DNA of 64,000 nucleotides from an uncultured Nitrospirales bacterium. GTDB taxonomy: Bacteria; Nitrospirota; Nitrospiria; Nitrospirales; UBA8639. The number at the start of each line of letters is the position of its first letter. The stretch's first letter is position 1. Shown in pieces: positions 18,253 to 26,646 of this stretch. Both the position numbers and the translations under genes were made by a program. Where the stretch lies: contig OY282373.1 of the NCBI GenBank assembly GCA_958295805.1, positions 157,001-221,000 on the forward strand, read 5' to 3'. The notes beneath the pieces are model-generated. The model had not been told where the DNA came from, searched no databases, and was given only the letters and a program-made list of their open reading frames with translations.

Positions 18253-18549
18253 ATGCCTATGAAAAATCCGCCGCACCCGGGCACAGTGGTGCGGGTGTCC
18301 TGTCTGGATCCGCTTGGCCTCAACGTCACCGACGGCGCGAAGGTCCTCGGCGTCAGTCGTCAGGCGCTCTCGAATCTGGTGAACGGTCGCGCCCGTATGT
18401 CGAGCGAAATGGCAATACGACTCGCGAAGGCTTTCGGCTCCACGACGGAAACCTGGATACGCCTGCAAACTGCCTACGACGTGGTGCAGGCCCAAGCGCG
18501 CGAGGATGAGATTGAGATTGAGCCCTACGAGCCGCAACCAGCAGCATAG
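18253..18549 (+). CDS. higA: HigA-type antitoxin, HTH_XRE family
   Basis: A 98-residue DNA-binding antitoxin. The N-terminal PPHPGTVVRVSCLDPLGLNV is the usual HigA opening. The helix-turn-helix reads TDGAKVLGVSRQALSNLVNG, followed by ARMSSEMAIRLAKAFGSTTE. It binds and masks HigB and represses the shared promoter. A GGAACGGAG stretch before the ATG gives a plausible ribosome site. A copy of a dispersed repeat (GCAGGCCTGCC, 18580-18625) follows. Confidence 0.92.
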   Translation: MPMKNPPHPGTVVRVSCLDPLGLNVTDGAKVLGVSRQALSNLVNGRARMSSEMAIRLAKAFGSTTETWIRLQTAYDVVQAQAREDEIEIEPYEPQPAA

Positions 18550-18575
18550 GAAGCTACAGAGGGCAGGCCATCAAA

Positions 18576-18626
18576 GCACGGACGACAGGCAGGCCTGCCT
18601 TTGCGTCGGCAGACAGGCCTTGTCAC
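18576..18626. repeat. Dispersed repeat with GCAGGCCTGCC and GCAGACAGGCC
   Basis: A short palindrome-rich element between higA and rplT. The same family (GCCTGCCTG with GGCAGACAGG) appears at about 42785-42812 and inside the DUF499, DUF1156 and mfd genes. Confidence 0.7.
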
Positions 18627-18684
18627 TAAGGGTGACAAGAAAGGAACTTGGCGCATCATCAGCACTCTTGATGGTGTGACAGGG

Positions 18685-19038
18685 TCAGGCGGAGGCTTTT
18701 GCGAGATCCGTGAGAGACTTGAATCCCGCGGGGTCGTGGATGGCCATTTCTGAGAGCATCTTCCGGTTCACGGCCACGTTGGCTTCGGTCAACGCATGGA
18801 TGAACCGGCTGTACGATAACCCATGCGCCTTGACCGCCGCGGAAATTCTGGTAATCCACAATCGCCGAAAATCCCGTTTTCGATGTCGCCGGCCAACGTA
18901 GGCGTAACCTTGACCTTTATCAACGGACTCCGTGGCCGTCCGAAACAGTTTGCTTCTGGCCCCGTATTGCCCTTTGGCTAACTTTAACCGCTTCTTTCTG
19001 CGGCGGCGAGTTTGCGGGCCGCCTTTCACGCGTGGCAT
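18685..19038 (-). CDS. rplT: 50S ribosomal protein L20
   Basis: A 117-residue ribosomal protein that binds 23S rRNA early in large-subunit assembly. It starts MPRVKGGPQTRRRRKKRLKL and ends with the usual SFSKLIHAL-like block, here YSRFIHALTEANVAVNRKML. It is the last gene of the thrS-infC-rpmI-rplT set. In many bacteria L20 represses this operon through a leader structure; I could not identify that here. Confidence 0.97.
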   Translation of the reverse strand: MPRVKGGPQTRRRRKKRLKLAKGQYGARSKLFRTATESVDKGQGYAYVGRRHRKRDFRRLWITRISAAVKAHGLSYSRFIHALTEANVAVNRKMLSEMAIHDPAGFKSLTDLAKASA

Positions 19039-19100
19039 GACGTAAAACTCCTTCGTTTAGATGGTCCTGAACCTGATTGCCGTTTCTTCGGTTTCTACAG

Positions 19101-19304
19101 TCAGGAATAAGGTAAGAGTCGGGACAACGAATCTTGATCCGATTTCGAAACGACGACCGTATCATTCAGCCGTTTTTTCCGTTTGGCGTTTTTCGTGGTG
19201 AGGATGTGTCGCAATCCCGCCTTCCGCCTCATGAATTTCCCCGTTCCCGTTCGCTTAAACCGTTTGGCTGCTCCCGAATGACTTTTTAACTTCATACGCG
19301 CCAT
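19101..19304 (-). CDS. rpmI: 50S ribosomal protein L35
   Basis: A 67-residue basic ribosomal protein. [20 protein letters not shown] and the following [20 protein letters not shown] are the standard family sequence. It sits 62 nt before rplT and downstream of infC. A repeat element separates it from infC. Confidence 0.97.
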   Translation of the reverse strand: MARMKLKSHSGAAKRFKRTGTGKFMRRKAGLRHILTTKNAKRKKRLNDTVVVSKSDQDSLSRLLPYS

Positions 19305-19322
19305 GTGTTGCTCCCCTTAAGA

Positions 19323-19430
19323 GACCTTTGCAAGACTCCCTTTCTCTGTCATCTTTCGGCAGGCCCTTTCGATTTTTCGCTTCGCCCTTCGAGGCTCAGG
19401 GGAACCTCAGAATGACATGTGACAAAGGTC
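19323..19430. repeat. MITE-like element bounded by GACCTTTG and CAAAGGTC between infC and rpmI
   Basis: The terminal arms GACCTTTGCAA and TGACAAAGGTC are imperfect inverted repeats. The body contains CCCTTCGAGGCTCAGGGG and AGAATGACA. A second member lies at 36975-37048, and partial members start at about 56262 and near 59105. It interrupts an otherwise tight ribosomal operon. Confidence 0.75.
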
Positions 19431-19433
19431 CCC

Positions 19434-19955
19434 TTAATGCTTCGGGGCCACGATCATATACAGATTGCGCCCTTCCATTCTGGGTTCCATTTCAATCGTG
19501 CAGACGTCTTTAATTTCTTCCCGCACTTTCCCCATTGCCATCCGACCGAGTTCCTGGTTGGCCATTTCTCGTCCTCGAAACATGACCGTTACTTTGGTTT
19601 TGTTTCCATCCTCCAGAAATTCTAAAATTCGACGAACCTTGGTCTCCAGATCATGCTTGTCCGTGCGGGGACGAAATTTGATTTCCTTGACCTGGGTCGA
19701 TTTCTGGTGCTGGCGAATTTTATGTTCTTTCTTGCTCTGCTCATACTTGAATTTTCCATAATCCATGATTCGACAGACCGGCGGGGTGGAGTTGGGGGCA
19801 ACTTCCACCAAATCATACCCGCTTTTCACGGCCTGCTTGAGAGCGTCACCGGTCTTGAGAACACCCAGTTGCTCCCCTTCCGGACCAATGACCCGGACTT
19901 CGGTGACTCGAATCAAATGATTGACCCGATATTTGGCAACGACCGTTCTACTCAT
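19434..19955 (-). CDS. infC: Translation initiation factor IF-3
   Basis: Binds the 30S subunit, keeps it free of 50S and proofreads initiator tRNA and start-codon choice. The 173-residue protein has the N domain (VIGPEGEQLGVLKTGDALKQ), the linker (YEQSKKEHKIRQHQK) and the C domain (EIKFRPRTDKHDLETK, VMFRGREM). The start is ATG at 19955, overlapping the thrS 3' end by 8 nt; E. coli uses a rare AUU for autoregulation, so that control may differ here. Confidence 0.96.
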   Translation of the reverse strand: MSRTVVAKYRVNHLIRVTEVRVIGPEGEQLGVLKTGDALKQAVKSGYDLVEVAPNSTPPVCRIMDYGKFKYEQSKKEHKIRQHQKSTQVKEIKFRPRTDKHDLETKVRRILEFLEDGNKTKVTVMFRGREMANQELGRMAMGKVREEIKDVCTIEMEPRMEGRNLYMIVAPKH

Positions 19956-21924
19956 TCGTGCTAGAGGAACGGGTCAATTGGTCTGAGGGTACGTCTTGTC
20001 GAATCAGGTCTCTTACCCCTGTGATCGGCATGGCCCCTACGTTAGTTCCGCTTCGTTTTCGGACTGAGACCGTCTGCGTCTCCCGTTCCCGATCCCCGAC
20101 CACGAGCATGTAGGGAATTTTGGCTTTTTCGGCTTCACGGATTTTGAACCCTATCTTTTCATTTCGCAAGTCCAGGTCGACGCGCAGACCGACGTCCGCT
20201 AATTGCTCGCGCACGTGTGACGCATAGTCCGCCTGTTTGTCGGTAATGGGCAAGACTTTCGCTTGGACGGGTGCCAGCCACGTCGGAAAGACCCCGGCGT
20301 AATGTTCAACGAGGATGCCGAAAAATCGCTCGATGGACCCCAGCAGCGCCCGATGAATCATGATCGGCTGGTGCGCCGCCCCATCGTCCCCCACGTAGGA
20401 CAGCCCAAACCGTTCAGGATTATTAAAGTCAATTTGAACCGTCGAACATTGCCACGCACGCCCCAAGGCGTCGCGGATTTTCAGATCGATCTTCGGTCCG
20501 TAAAACACGCCTTCGCCCGGGTCGATGGTATACGGGAACCCGCTTCCCTTCAGTGCGGCTTCAAGTGCCTGCGTCGCCTGGTCCCACTTCTCCACGGTCC
20601 CCACCGCCTGCTCCGGTCTCGTGGACAGATACAAGTCAAATTCCGTAAACCCGAATCTCCTCAGCATGAACATGGTGAAATCGAGGACGCTCCGCACTTC
20701 GGATTCGATCTGATCGGGACGACAAAAGATGTGCGCATCGTCCTGGGTAAAGCCCCGCACCCGCATGAGTCCGTGCAACACCCCCGAGCGCTCGTAGCGA
20801 TACACCGTGCCTAACTCACCATAGCGCAGGGGAAGTTCCCGATAGCTCCGCAAGTGCGACTTGTACACCATGAGATGAAACGGACAATTCATGGGTTTTA
20901 ACTGATATTCACTGGCCTCGACGGTCATGGGCGCAAACATGTTCTCTTGGTAATAGTCCACGTGCCCGCTGGTTTTCCATAAATCCAACCGCGCGACGTG
21001 CGGAGAATAGAGCAGGTCATAACCGTGTCTGACGTGCTGGTCGCGCCAGAAATTTTCGATTAACAATCGAATCAACGAACCCTTGGGATGCCAGAGGATC
21101 AAACCCGGGCCCGTTTCATCCTGAATGCTGAAGAGATCAAGTTCCTTCCCGAGTTTGCGATGATCGCGCCGTTTAATTTCTTCAAGCTTATGGAGATGCG
21201 CGTCCAATTCCCGTTGCGTCGGAAACGAGGTGCCATAAATGCGTTGCAGCATCGGGTTGCGTTCATCGCCTCGCCAATACGCTCCGGCGGCGTGTAACAG
21301 CTTGAACGCCTTCACCTGACCAGTCGAGTTCACGTGAGGCCCACGACACAAGTCGATGAAATCGCCTTGCTGGTAGAGTGAGACGGCCCCGTCCTCAATC
21401 TGCTGAATAATCTCCACCTTAAAGGCTTCCCCTTTTTCTTGAAACAGCTTGATCGCGTCCGCCTTCGACATCTCAAGCCGATGCACGGGATAATTTTCGC
21501 GGATAATCTCGTGCGCCCGCGCCTCTATTTTCTCGAGATCCTCCGGAGTGAACGGCCGTTCAAAGGAAAAATCATAATAAAAGCCGTCGTCAATGGCAGG
21601 CCCGATTGTCAGATTGGCCGCAGGAAACACGTCTTTCACCGCTTGCGCCATAATATGAGTGCTGCTGTGGCGATACACTTCCTTCCCGTCGTCCGACGCA
21701 AACGTCAACGGCTCGACCGTGGCGCTCTCCGTCAGAGGCGTACTCAAGTCACCGGAGGCCCCGTTAATCCTCACCGCAAATACCTCAGGGGACAGCGTGC
21801 CGATCATCTCGGTCAACACGTCACGCGCCGTGACCCCGGCCAGAAAGGTTTTCGTCCCCGTTCCCGGCAACGAAATTTCAATACGTTCGCCCTGGATTTT
21901 TTCAGCCTCAACCGAAACCGACAC
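19948..21924 (-). CDS. thrS: Threonyl-tRNA synthetase
   Basis: Class II synthetase that charges tRNA-Thr and edits mischarged serine. It has the TGS-like N-terminus (ISLPGTGTKTFLAG), the editing domain with HSSTHIMAQAV, the catalytic core (MNCPFHLMVYKS, RYGELGTVYRYERSG, motif 3 near IMIHRALLGSIERF) and the anticodon-binding domain. The frame opens at an ATG at 21957, but the GTG at 21924 is preceded by a strong GGAGG 7 nt upstream and gives 658 residues. That start also avoids using the last base of the adjacent tRNA as part of the start codon. Confidence 0.95.
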   Translation of the reverse strand: MSVSVEAEKIQGERIEISLPGTGTKTFLAGVTARDVLTEMIGTLSPEVFAVRINGASGDLSTPLTESATVEPLTFASDDGKEVYRHSSTHIMAQAVKDVFPAANLTIGPAIDDGFYYDFSFERPFTPEDLEKIEARAHEIIRENYPVHRLEMSKADAIKLFQEKGEAFKVEIIQQIEDGAVSLYQQGDFIDLCRGPHVNSTGQVKAFKLLHAAGAYWRGDERNPMLQRIYGTSFPTQRELDAHLHKLEEIKRRDHRKLGKELDLFSIQDETGPGLILWHPKGSLIRLLIENFWRDQHVRHGYDLLYSPHVARLDLWKTSGHVDYYQENMFAPMTVEASEYQLKPMNCPFHLMVYKSHLRSYRELPLRYGELGTVYRYERSGVLHGLMRVRGFTQDDAHIFCRPDQIESEVRSVLDFTMFMLRRFGFTEFDLYLSTRPEQAVGTVEKWDQATQALEAALKGSGFPYTIDPGEGVFYGPKIDLKIRDALGRAWQCSTVQIDFNNPERFGLSYVGDDGAAHQPIMIHRALLGSIERFFGILVEHYAGVFPTWLAPVQAKVLPITDKQADYASHVREQLADVGLRVDLDLRNEKIGFKIREAEKAKIPYMLVVGDRERETQTVSVRKRSGTNVGAMPITGVRDLIRQDVPSDQLTRSSSTNE

Positions 21925-21956
21925 GACTCCGCCTCCGACAATCACGTGGACAATCA

Positions 21957-22031
21957 TGGTAGGCGCGGGCGGTATTGAACCGCCGACCTCTACCGTGTCA
22001 AGGTAGCGCTCTCCCCCTGAGCTACGCGCCT
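21957..22031 (-). tRNA. tRNA-Val (GAC anticodon)
   Basis: Read on the minus strand it folds as a full cloverleaf. The acceptor stem is AGGCGCG/CGCGCCT with discriminator A and an encoded CCA. The D-stem is GCTC/GAGC, the anticodon stem CTACC/GGTAG with loop TTGACAC, and the T-stem GGCGG/CCGCC with TTCAATA. The anticodon GAC reads valine codons. The terminal A of CCA is also the A of the first ATG in the thrS frame. Confidence 0.95.
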
Positions 22032-22032
22032 A

Positions 22033-22464
22033 TCACAAGCGGAACATGCTAGAGGAGCCTCTTGCATCCTGTCAAGAAATTCGGGAGGGACTTATCTATC
22101 TCACTCGATAACCCAGGAAGAGCCATGAAAATCATATTCCAAAGGAATATTAGTCTCCCATCAAACAATCTGAGCACTAGGGCAACCAATAAAAATGATA
22201 GACAGAGCCAAGTAGACAGCAAAAGAGGGGCAGAAATCAGTCAGTGGAACGCAGAACGGACGGCGGTACAGAAACCACTCTGTCCCGGCATACCTTCTGC
22301 GATAGAATCCGTCGGGTCCGCGCCATTTCCCCAAGCATCTTTTCGCTTACGCGAATAAACGCCGCGGTCTTGACCCGTCGGAAATCGGATGCCAAATGGT
22401 TGACATGGTTTCACTGCTTCTTCAGTATTCCCTTCCCTTTCCCAACACAAGATAGGAGAGAAGA
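22033..22464. other. Intergenic region without a recognised gene
   Basis: About 430 bp between tRNA-Val and the MBL gene, more AT-rich than its neighbours. Short frames are present, but none has a convincing ribosome site or recognisable product. It must hold the promoters for the divergent tRNA/thrS and MBL genes; I could not place them. Confidence 0.5.
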
Positions 22465-23343
22465 ATGATGCTAAGGACACTCAAAACAATCATCTTCACA
22501 TGCGCCATGACTTTTCTGACGGCGGCCACGGGTTTGGCGGGGGCGACGGTGAAGCAACTCGCCGACAACGTGTACATGATGAGCGAATTCCACTATACCA
22601 GCCTGGTGGTGGTGGGCGAAGACGGGGTGCTGATCACCGACCCGGCGTTTCCGGGACGGGCCCAATTGCTGAAACGTGCCATCGCCGACATCACCGACAA
22701 GCCCGTCACGAGAATCGTCCTATCCCACGAGCACTACGACCACGTGGGCGGCACCGGGGTCTTCCCCGAGGCTCAGGTGATCTGCCACGCCGCCTGCCAA
22801 ACGGTGTTCGACCTGGACGTGGGCGGGGTGGTTCCTGAAAAAGTAGACGTGACGTTCACCGACTCCCTGCGGGTGGACTTTCGCGGGCCACCGGTGAACC
22901 TGCACTACTATGGTCCGGGCGACGGCTTCGCCTCCATCGTGGTGCATCTGCCCGAGGAGCGCGTCGCGTTCACCGCCGACCTCTACGAGGACCACGCGCT
23001 GACGCCGGGGAAGTGGATGGATGACTCCAACTATCTGGCCATCCTCAGGGTGTTGAAGGAGTTGCAAAAGAAAAACCTGCGCCACGCGGTGAACGCCCAC
23101 TCGGAGGACGCCTCCGTGACAATCGTTGACGAGAACGTGAAGTTCATGAGTGACTTATTCAACGTGGTGAACGGCGAAATTCGCAAGGCCATGGAAGCCG
23201 GTGGGCCGATGCAGGTGATGACCAGCATAAAAAAGTGGCAACACGACTTGAAACTTCCGCAATACGCCGACTGGGAGGGCTACGATGAGCACCTGCCGGC
23301 CCACGTTCGTCGCATGGCGTACTCTATTTTTCACGGCGGCTGA
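22465..23343 (+). CDS. Exported metallo-beta-lactamase-fold hydrolase
   Basis: A 292-residue protein with a signal peptide (TIIFTCAMTFLTAATGLAGA), so probably periplasmic. The metal site motif HEHYDH is at about residues 92-97, with the later TADLYED and AHSED supplying further metal ligands. It resembles the broad cyclase/quinoprotein-relay-type MBL subgroup more than true beta-lactamases; the substrate cannot be predicted. Two adjacent ATG codons (22465, 22468) follow a good AGGAGAG ribosome site. The strand switch after it makes it convergent with the GHKL/STAS-type gene. Confidence 0.85.
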   Translation: MMLRTLKTIIFTCAMTFLTAATGLAGATVKQLADNVYMMSEFHYTSLVVVGEDGVLITDPAFPGRAQLLKRAIADITDKPVTRIVLSHEHYDHVGGTGVFPEAQVICHAACQTVFDLDVGGVVPEKVDVTFTDSLRVDFRGPPVNLHYYGPGDGFASIVVHLPEERVAFTADLYEDHALTPGKWMDDSNYLAILRVLKELQKKNLRHAVNAHSEDASVTIVDENVKFMSDLFNVVNGEIRKAMEAGGPMQVMTSIKKWQHDLKLPQYADWEGYDEHLPAHVRRMAYSIFHGG

Positions 23344-23372
23344 GCCGCGGGCCGGTCGCGGCAGCGAGCGCG

Positions 23373-24608
23373 TCACGCGTCACCGTTGCCGAGCCTGGTC
23401 CGCTGCACGATGGCCCGATCAATCAGGCCCTCAACGGTTGGATCGACGTTCCGCATTTCGATTCGCGTCATGAAGGCGCGCGGTCCCATCTCGACGAACA
23501 AACGCCCGAAAACTTCGTCGGCGAAACTGCTTGATATGACGCCGACACCGCTGAAATCGAGAATAACCGGATGATTCAGATTCAGGAGATTCCGGATCAT
23601 GCTGCGGATTTTCACACCCCCCTGACGAGAGCCGAAGTCACGCCACGCCTGCTCTCTCATGTTGAGAGTCACGTCATCCTCACCACGTTCGAATGTACGC
23701 TCAATATAATCAACGGGTGGATCGTGCGGGACATCTTTGAATCGAAGAGCCTTATTGAGCAATTCATGGTCGCCAATCGTAATGGCACATCGAACGGACG
23801 TCCCATTGTATGGAACCGTCTCCTGACTGTTTCTGATTCCCTCCTCAGGATTGTTGACGTATAACAAGCCGTGCAAGGAATGTATCTCAAATTGACCGCC
23901 CGACAGGAAGGCAACACGATAACTTCCGTAAAGGCCATTGCCGGCGTTTTGGGTTTTATCTCTGGTCACCCCTTCGTGAATGGCTTCTCTGAGTGCCGTC
24001 GCGTGATTGTCTATTTGCATGCTCGCGGGAATACCGATGCCGGCGTCGGACACGACGAACTCAACTTGGTTCCTGTTCTTATAGGCCGTCGCCTGTACGA
24101 ATCCACCGACCGACGATTGGGCATGATTGGACACGTTGTCCATGATTTCCCCAAGTGACCACTCAATCGCCTTCAGGGTTGACCGATCCGTCTCCAGTTG
24201 CCTCAGAATCAATCTCATGACTTTATCGAGAATGTCGCTTTGATCCTCCGTCCCACCGAAGCGAAGGGCAGGAACGTGACCGCCTTCGTGTGAAGAAGGG
24301 TCATACCGTTCCGGTTTGATATAGTGTCCCCAGTTGGCATTGAGAAAAAGCCGAGTGAGCTGGGCATCCGCCGGTGGAATCAAATCGAAGCTGATTCCCC
24401 GTCTGCGATAGTCCGTAATGATTGGCATCAGTGGAAGCATCACGGCTTCCGTAACGCCGTCGCACAGAGAAAAGTCTAAGACAACGTCAGAACAGCCACG
24501 ATCAACGATCGTTTGATGGAGAGACGCACACAGGCGCCGTAAATGGTGACGTTGCACTCCACCTTGTATCGAAATGCGATTCAAACTTCCTTCGACGTGG
24601 GAATCCAT
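23373..24608 (-). CDS. GHKL ATPase with STAS-like N- and C-terminal domains
   Basis: About 411 residues. The N-terminal part (VVLDFSLCDGVTEAVMLPL) is a STAS-like/MreB-like fold. A GHKL histidine-kinase-type ATP-binding domain follows, with N box EWSLGEIMDNVSNHAQ, G1 DAGIGIP and G2 GNGLYG. The C-terminus (HPVILDFSGVGVISSSFADE) is a DUF4325-type STAS-like domain. No histidine phosphoacceptor or receiver is seen, so a partner-switching or anti-sigma-like regulatory role is a guess. The frame opens at 24668, but the ATG at 24608 has a GGAG 7 nt upstream. Convergent with the MBL gene; the symporter gene follows upstream on the same strand. Confidence 0.8.
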   Translation of the reverse strand: MDSHVEGSLNRISIQGGVQRHHLRRLCASLHQTIVDRGCSDVVLDFSLCDGVTEAVMLPLMPIITDYRRRGISFDLIPPADAQLTRLFLNANWGHYIKPERYDPSSHEGGHVPALRFGGTEDQSDILDKVMRLILRQLETDRSTLKAIEWSLGEIMDNVSNHAQSSVGGFVQATAYKNRNQVEFVVSDAGIGIPASMQIDNHATALREAIHEGVTRDKTQNAGNGLYGSYRVAFLSGGQFEIHSLHGLLYVNNPEEGIRNSQETVPYNGTSVRCAITIGDHELLNKALRFKDVPHDPPVDYIERTFERGEDDVTLNMREQAWRDFGSRQGGVKIRSMIRNLLNLNHPVILDFSGVGVISSSFADEVFGRLFVEMGPRAFMTRIEMRNVDPTVEGLIDRAIVQRTRLGNGDA

Positions 24609-24747
24609 TCGGCGACTCCAGGGAGAAATGAATAGGGTGATTAGACGCCGTTGACGCCGAAGAGTCAAACACGCACAGGCATGAGATTTGAATTCTCCCT
24701 CGGAGGTGAAATCGGTTCCGTCTTGACGGGAAAGCGGACAACGGAAC

Positions 24748-26259
24748 TCAGGGCCGGGTCGGGCTCGCGGAGGGAGCGTTCACCTTGTTGAATAGGGCCA
24801 CCGTCGCCGCGGACGGCCTAGGCGTCAGCAAGGTCACGATGACGGCTGCCAGCACCGCCGTCAGGCAACCGGGAGTGGCGGGTTGCAGGTCCATGATCCC
24901 GGCGGGGCCGCCCGAATAGTATCCCCAGATTGATGCCGCAGCAGTACCGGTCACCATGGCCACGACCGCGCCCTGAACGTTGAACCGGCGCCAGTACAAC
25001 GCCATGATCGTGACCGGGGCAAACGCCGCCCCCATGCCGCCCCAGGCGTAGGATACCAGGACGAACACCGATTCCGGGTTGAAGATCGAGAATGCCGCCG
25101 CCACGACGCCCGTCACCACGAGCAGAACCCGGGCCAACCGGACCCTGGCACCGGCCCCCAGCGCAGAGGTGTACCGTTTGACAAAAGGCAGATCGTTGGT
25201 GGTGACCACCGACGCCAGCAACAGTTGCGAGTCCGCCGTGCTCATGACCGCGGCAATCACCGCGGACAACAGCAGCCCGCCCACGATCGGGTGGAAGAAC
25301 ACCTGCGTCGCCACGAGATAGACGCGCTCGGGATCGGCCGTCACGTCGTCCAGCCGGCCTGCCTCCGAAAGCGCCGGCAGGGCAACCAGCCCCAGCAGCA
25401 GCGCAAATAGATAAACGAGGAGCATCCACGCAGTGCCGATGGCGCGGCTTTGCGGAATCTTGTCCTCGCTTTCCACCGCCATGAAACGCTGCACCACGCG
25501 CTGCGAGCCCAAGTAGCCCAATCCCCATCCCACCGTAGAGAGCCAAAAGATCACGTTGAGGGAATCGCCCTTCCGGTCAGTGAAGGGATTCCAGAAGCCT
25601 GGCGTCGTCTCGCCCAGGCCCTCGAACGGGGTGTCCGTCACGACAATCAACCACAGCGGCAGAATGACGAAGGCCGCCAGCATCAACGTCGCCTGGAACA
25701 CGTCGGTCCTGGAAACCGCCAGGAAGCCGCCGATGAAGGTGTAGGACCCCACGGCAGCGAGCGTCACCACCACCCCCAGCGTCTCATCCAGTCCGAAGAC
25801 CGTCCCCAACAATTTGGAACCCGCAATCAAGCCGGAACTGAGGTAAAAGACGATGAAGAAAAGGGTAATGAGCGCCGCCACCGTGCGTACGGTCCCGGTG
25901 GCGTCCCCGAACCGCTTTTCCAGGAACTCCGGCAGGGTGAGGGAATCCTCCGCGGCAATGGTGTAGCGGCGCAGCCGTTTCGCAAGCACCGTCCAACTCG
26001 ACCAGATGCCCGCCACCAATGCCAGGGCCGTCCACGTCTCTACCAACCCGTGCTGGAAGGCCAACGCCGGAAACACCAGGACCGCCCAGCCGCTGGTGCC
26101 GGACGAACTGGCACTGAGCGCCGACGTGAAACTGCTCATCCGCCGGCCCCCGAGCACGTAATCGGACATCACCCGCATCCGCCGGCCGCGGAAGACGGCA
26201 ATGCCGATCAGCGTCGCAAAATACCCGAAAAAGACGACCAGTATCCAAGAACGGTCCAT
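24748..26259 (-). CDS. Solute:sodium symporter, PutP-like
   Basis: A 503-residue integral membrane protein with about 13 hydrophobic segments, of the SSS family, which couples sodium entry to uptake of an organic solute. Landmarks are SDYVLGGRRMSSFTSALSAS near the start, the segment SGTSGWAVLVFPALAFQHG, and FLAVSRTDVFQATLMLAAF. The family has members for proline, pantothenate and other solutes. Sodium/proline symporter is the nearest in my reading, but the substrate is not established. The gene lies at the left edge of the defence island. Confidence 0.85.
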   Translation of the reverse strand: MDRSWILVVFFGYFATLIGIAVFRGRRMRVMSDYVLGGRRMSSFTSALSASSSGTSGWAVLVFPALAFQHGLVETWTALALVAGIWSSWTVLAKRLRRYTIAAEDSLTLPEFLEKRFGDATGTVRTVAALITLFFIVFYLSSGLIAGSKLLGTVFGLDETLGVVVTLAAVGSYTFIGGFLAVSRTDVFQATLMLAAFVILPLWLIVVTDTPFEGLGETTPGFWNPFTDRKGDSLNVIFWLSTVGWGLGYLGSQRVVQRFMAVESEDKIPQSRAIGTAWMLLVYLFALLLGLVALPALSEAGRLDDVTADPERVYLVATQVFFHPIVGGLLLSAVIAAVMSTADSQLLLASVVTTNDLPFVKRYTSALGAGARVRLARVLLVVTGVVAAAFSIFNPESVFVLVSYAWGGMGAAFAPVTIMALYWRRFNVQGAVVAMVTGTAAASIWGYYSGGPAGIMDLQPATPGCLTAVLAAVIVTLLTPRPSAATVALFNKVNAPSASPTRP

Positions 26260-26646
26260 GAGCGAACCGGTTCATTCTTGACGAGTGGAAAAGCGTTGCT
26301 GATAGACACAAGGGAACTCAGCGATCAAACCAGGAAGGCATGGCCGCTGACCAAGACCGGAACCCTCGGCGACACACGCGGTCGGTATCTTGAAACGATC
26401 ATCATCCCGCCATGCGGCACACACCGAAACTTGCAGTATTTGCAGAAAACGCCACGAGCAACTCTACCAGCAGGCGTTATGCTTGACGCGGGTAAGTCCT
26501 TGCTTACCTTAAGACATCAGCACCTAAGTTAGGCATCGAATTCGTCCTTAACAAACTGTGTTAAGAAGGATCCCTCGGCAGGATGTTGGAGGCGTTTAGG
26601 ACGGTGTGCAGCTGTACCATATGGCATATGAGTCTCCACATATCAG
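26260..26646. other. Gap at the left edge of the defence island
   Basis: About 390 bp with no supported gene, tRNA or recognisable attachment site. It marks the change from host-like sequence to the AT-richer ATPase gene. Confidence 0.5.

Noticed and set aside
25450-26532. 360-residue plus-strand frame opposite the symporter gene
   Set aside because: Highly basic, His/Arg/Gln-rich antisense shadow of a GC-rich membrane-protein gene, without motifs.
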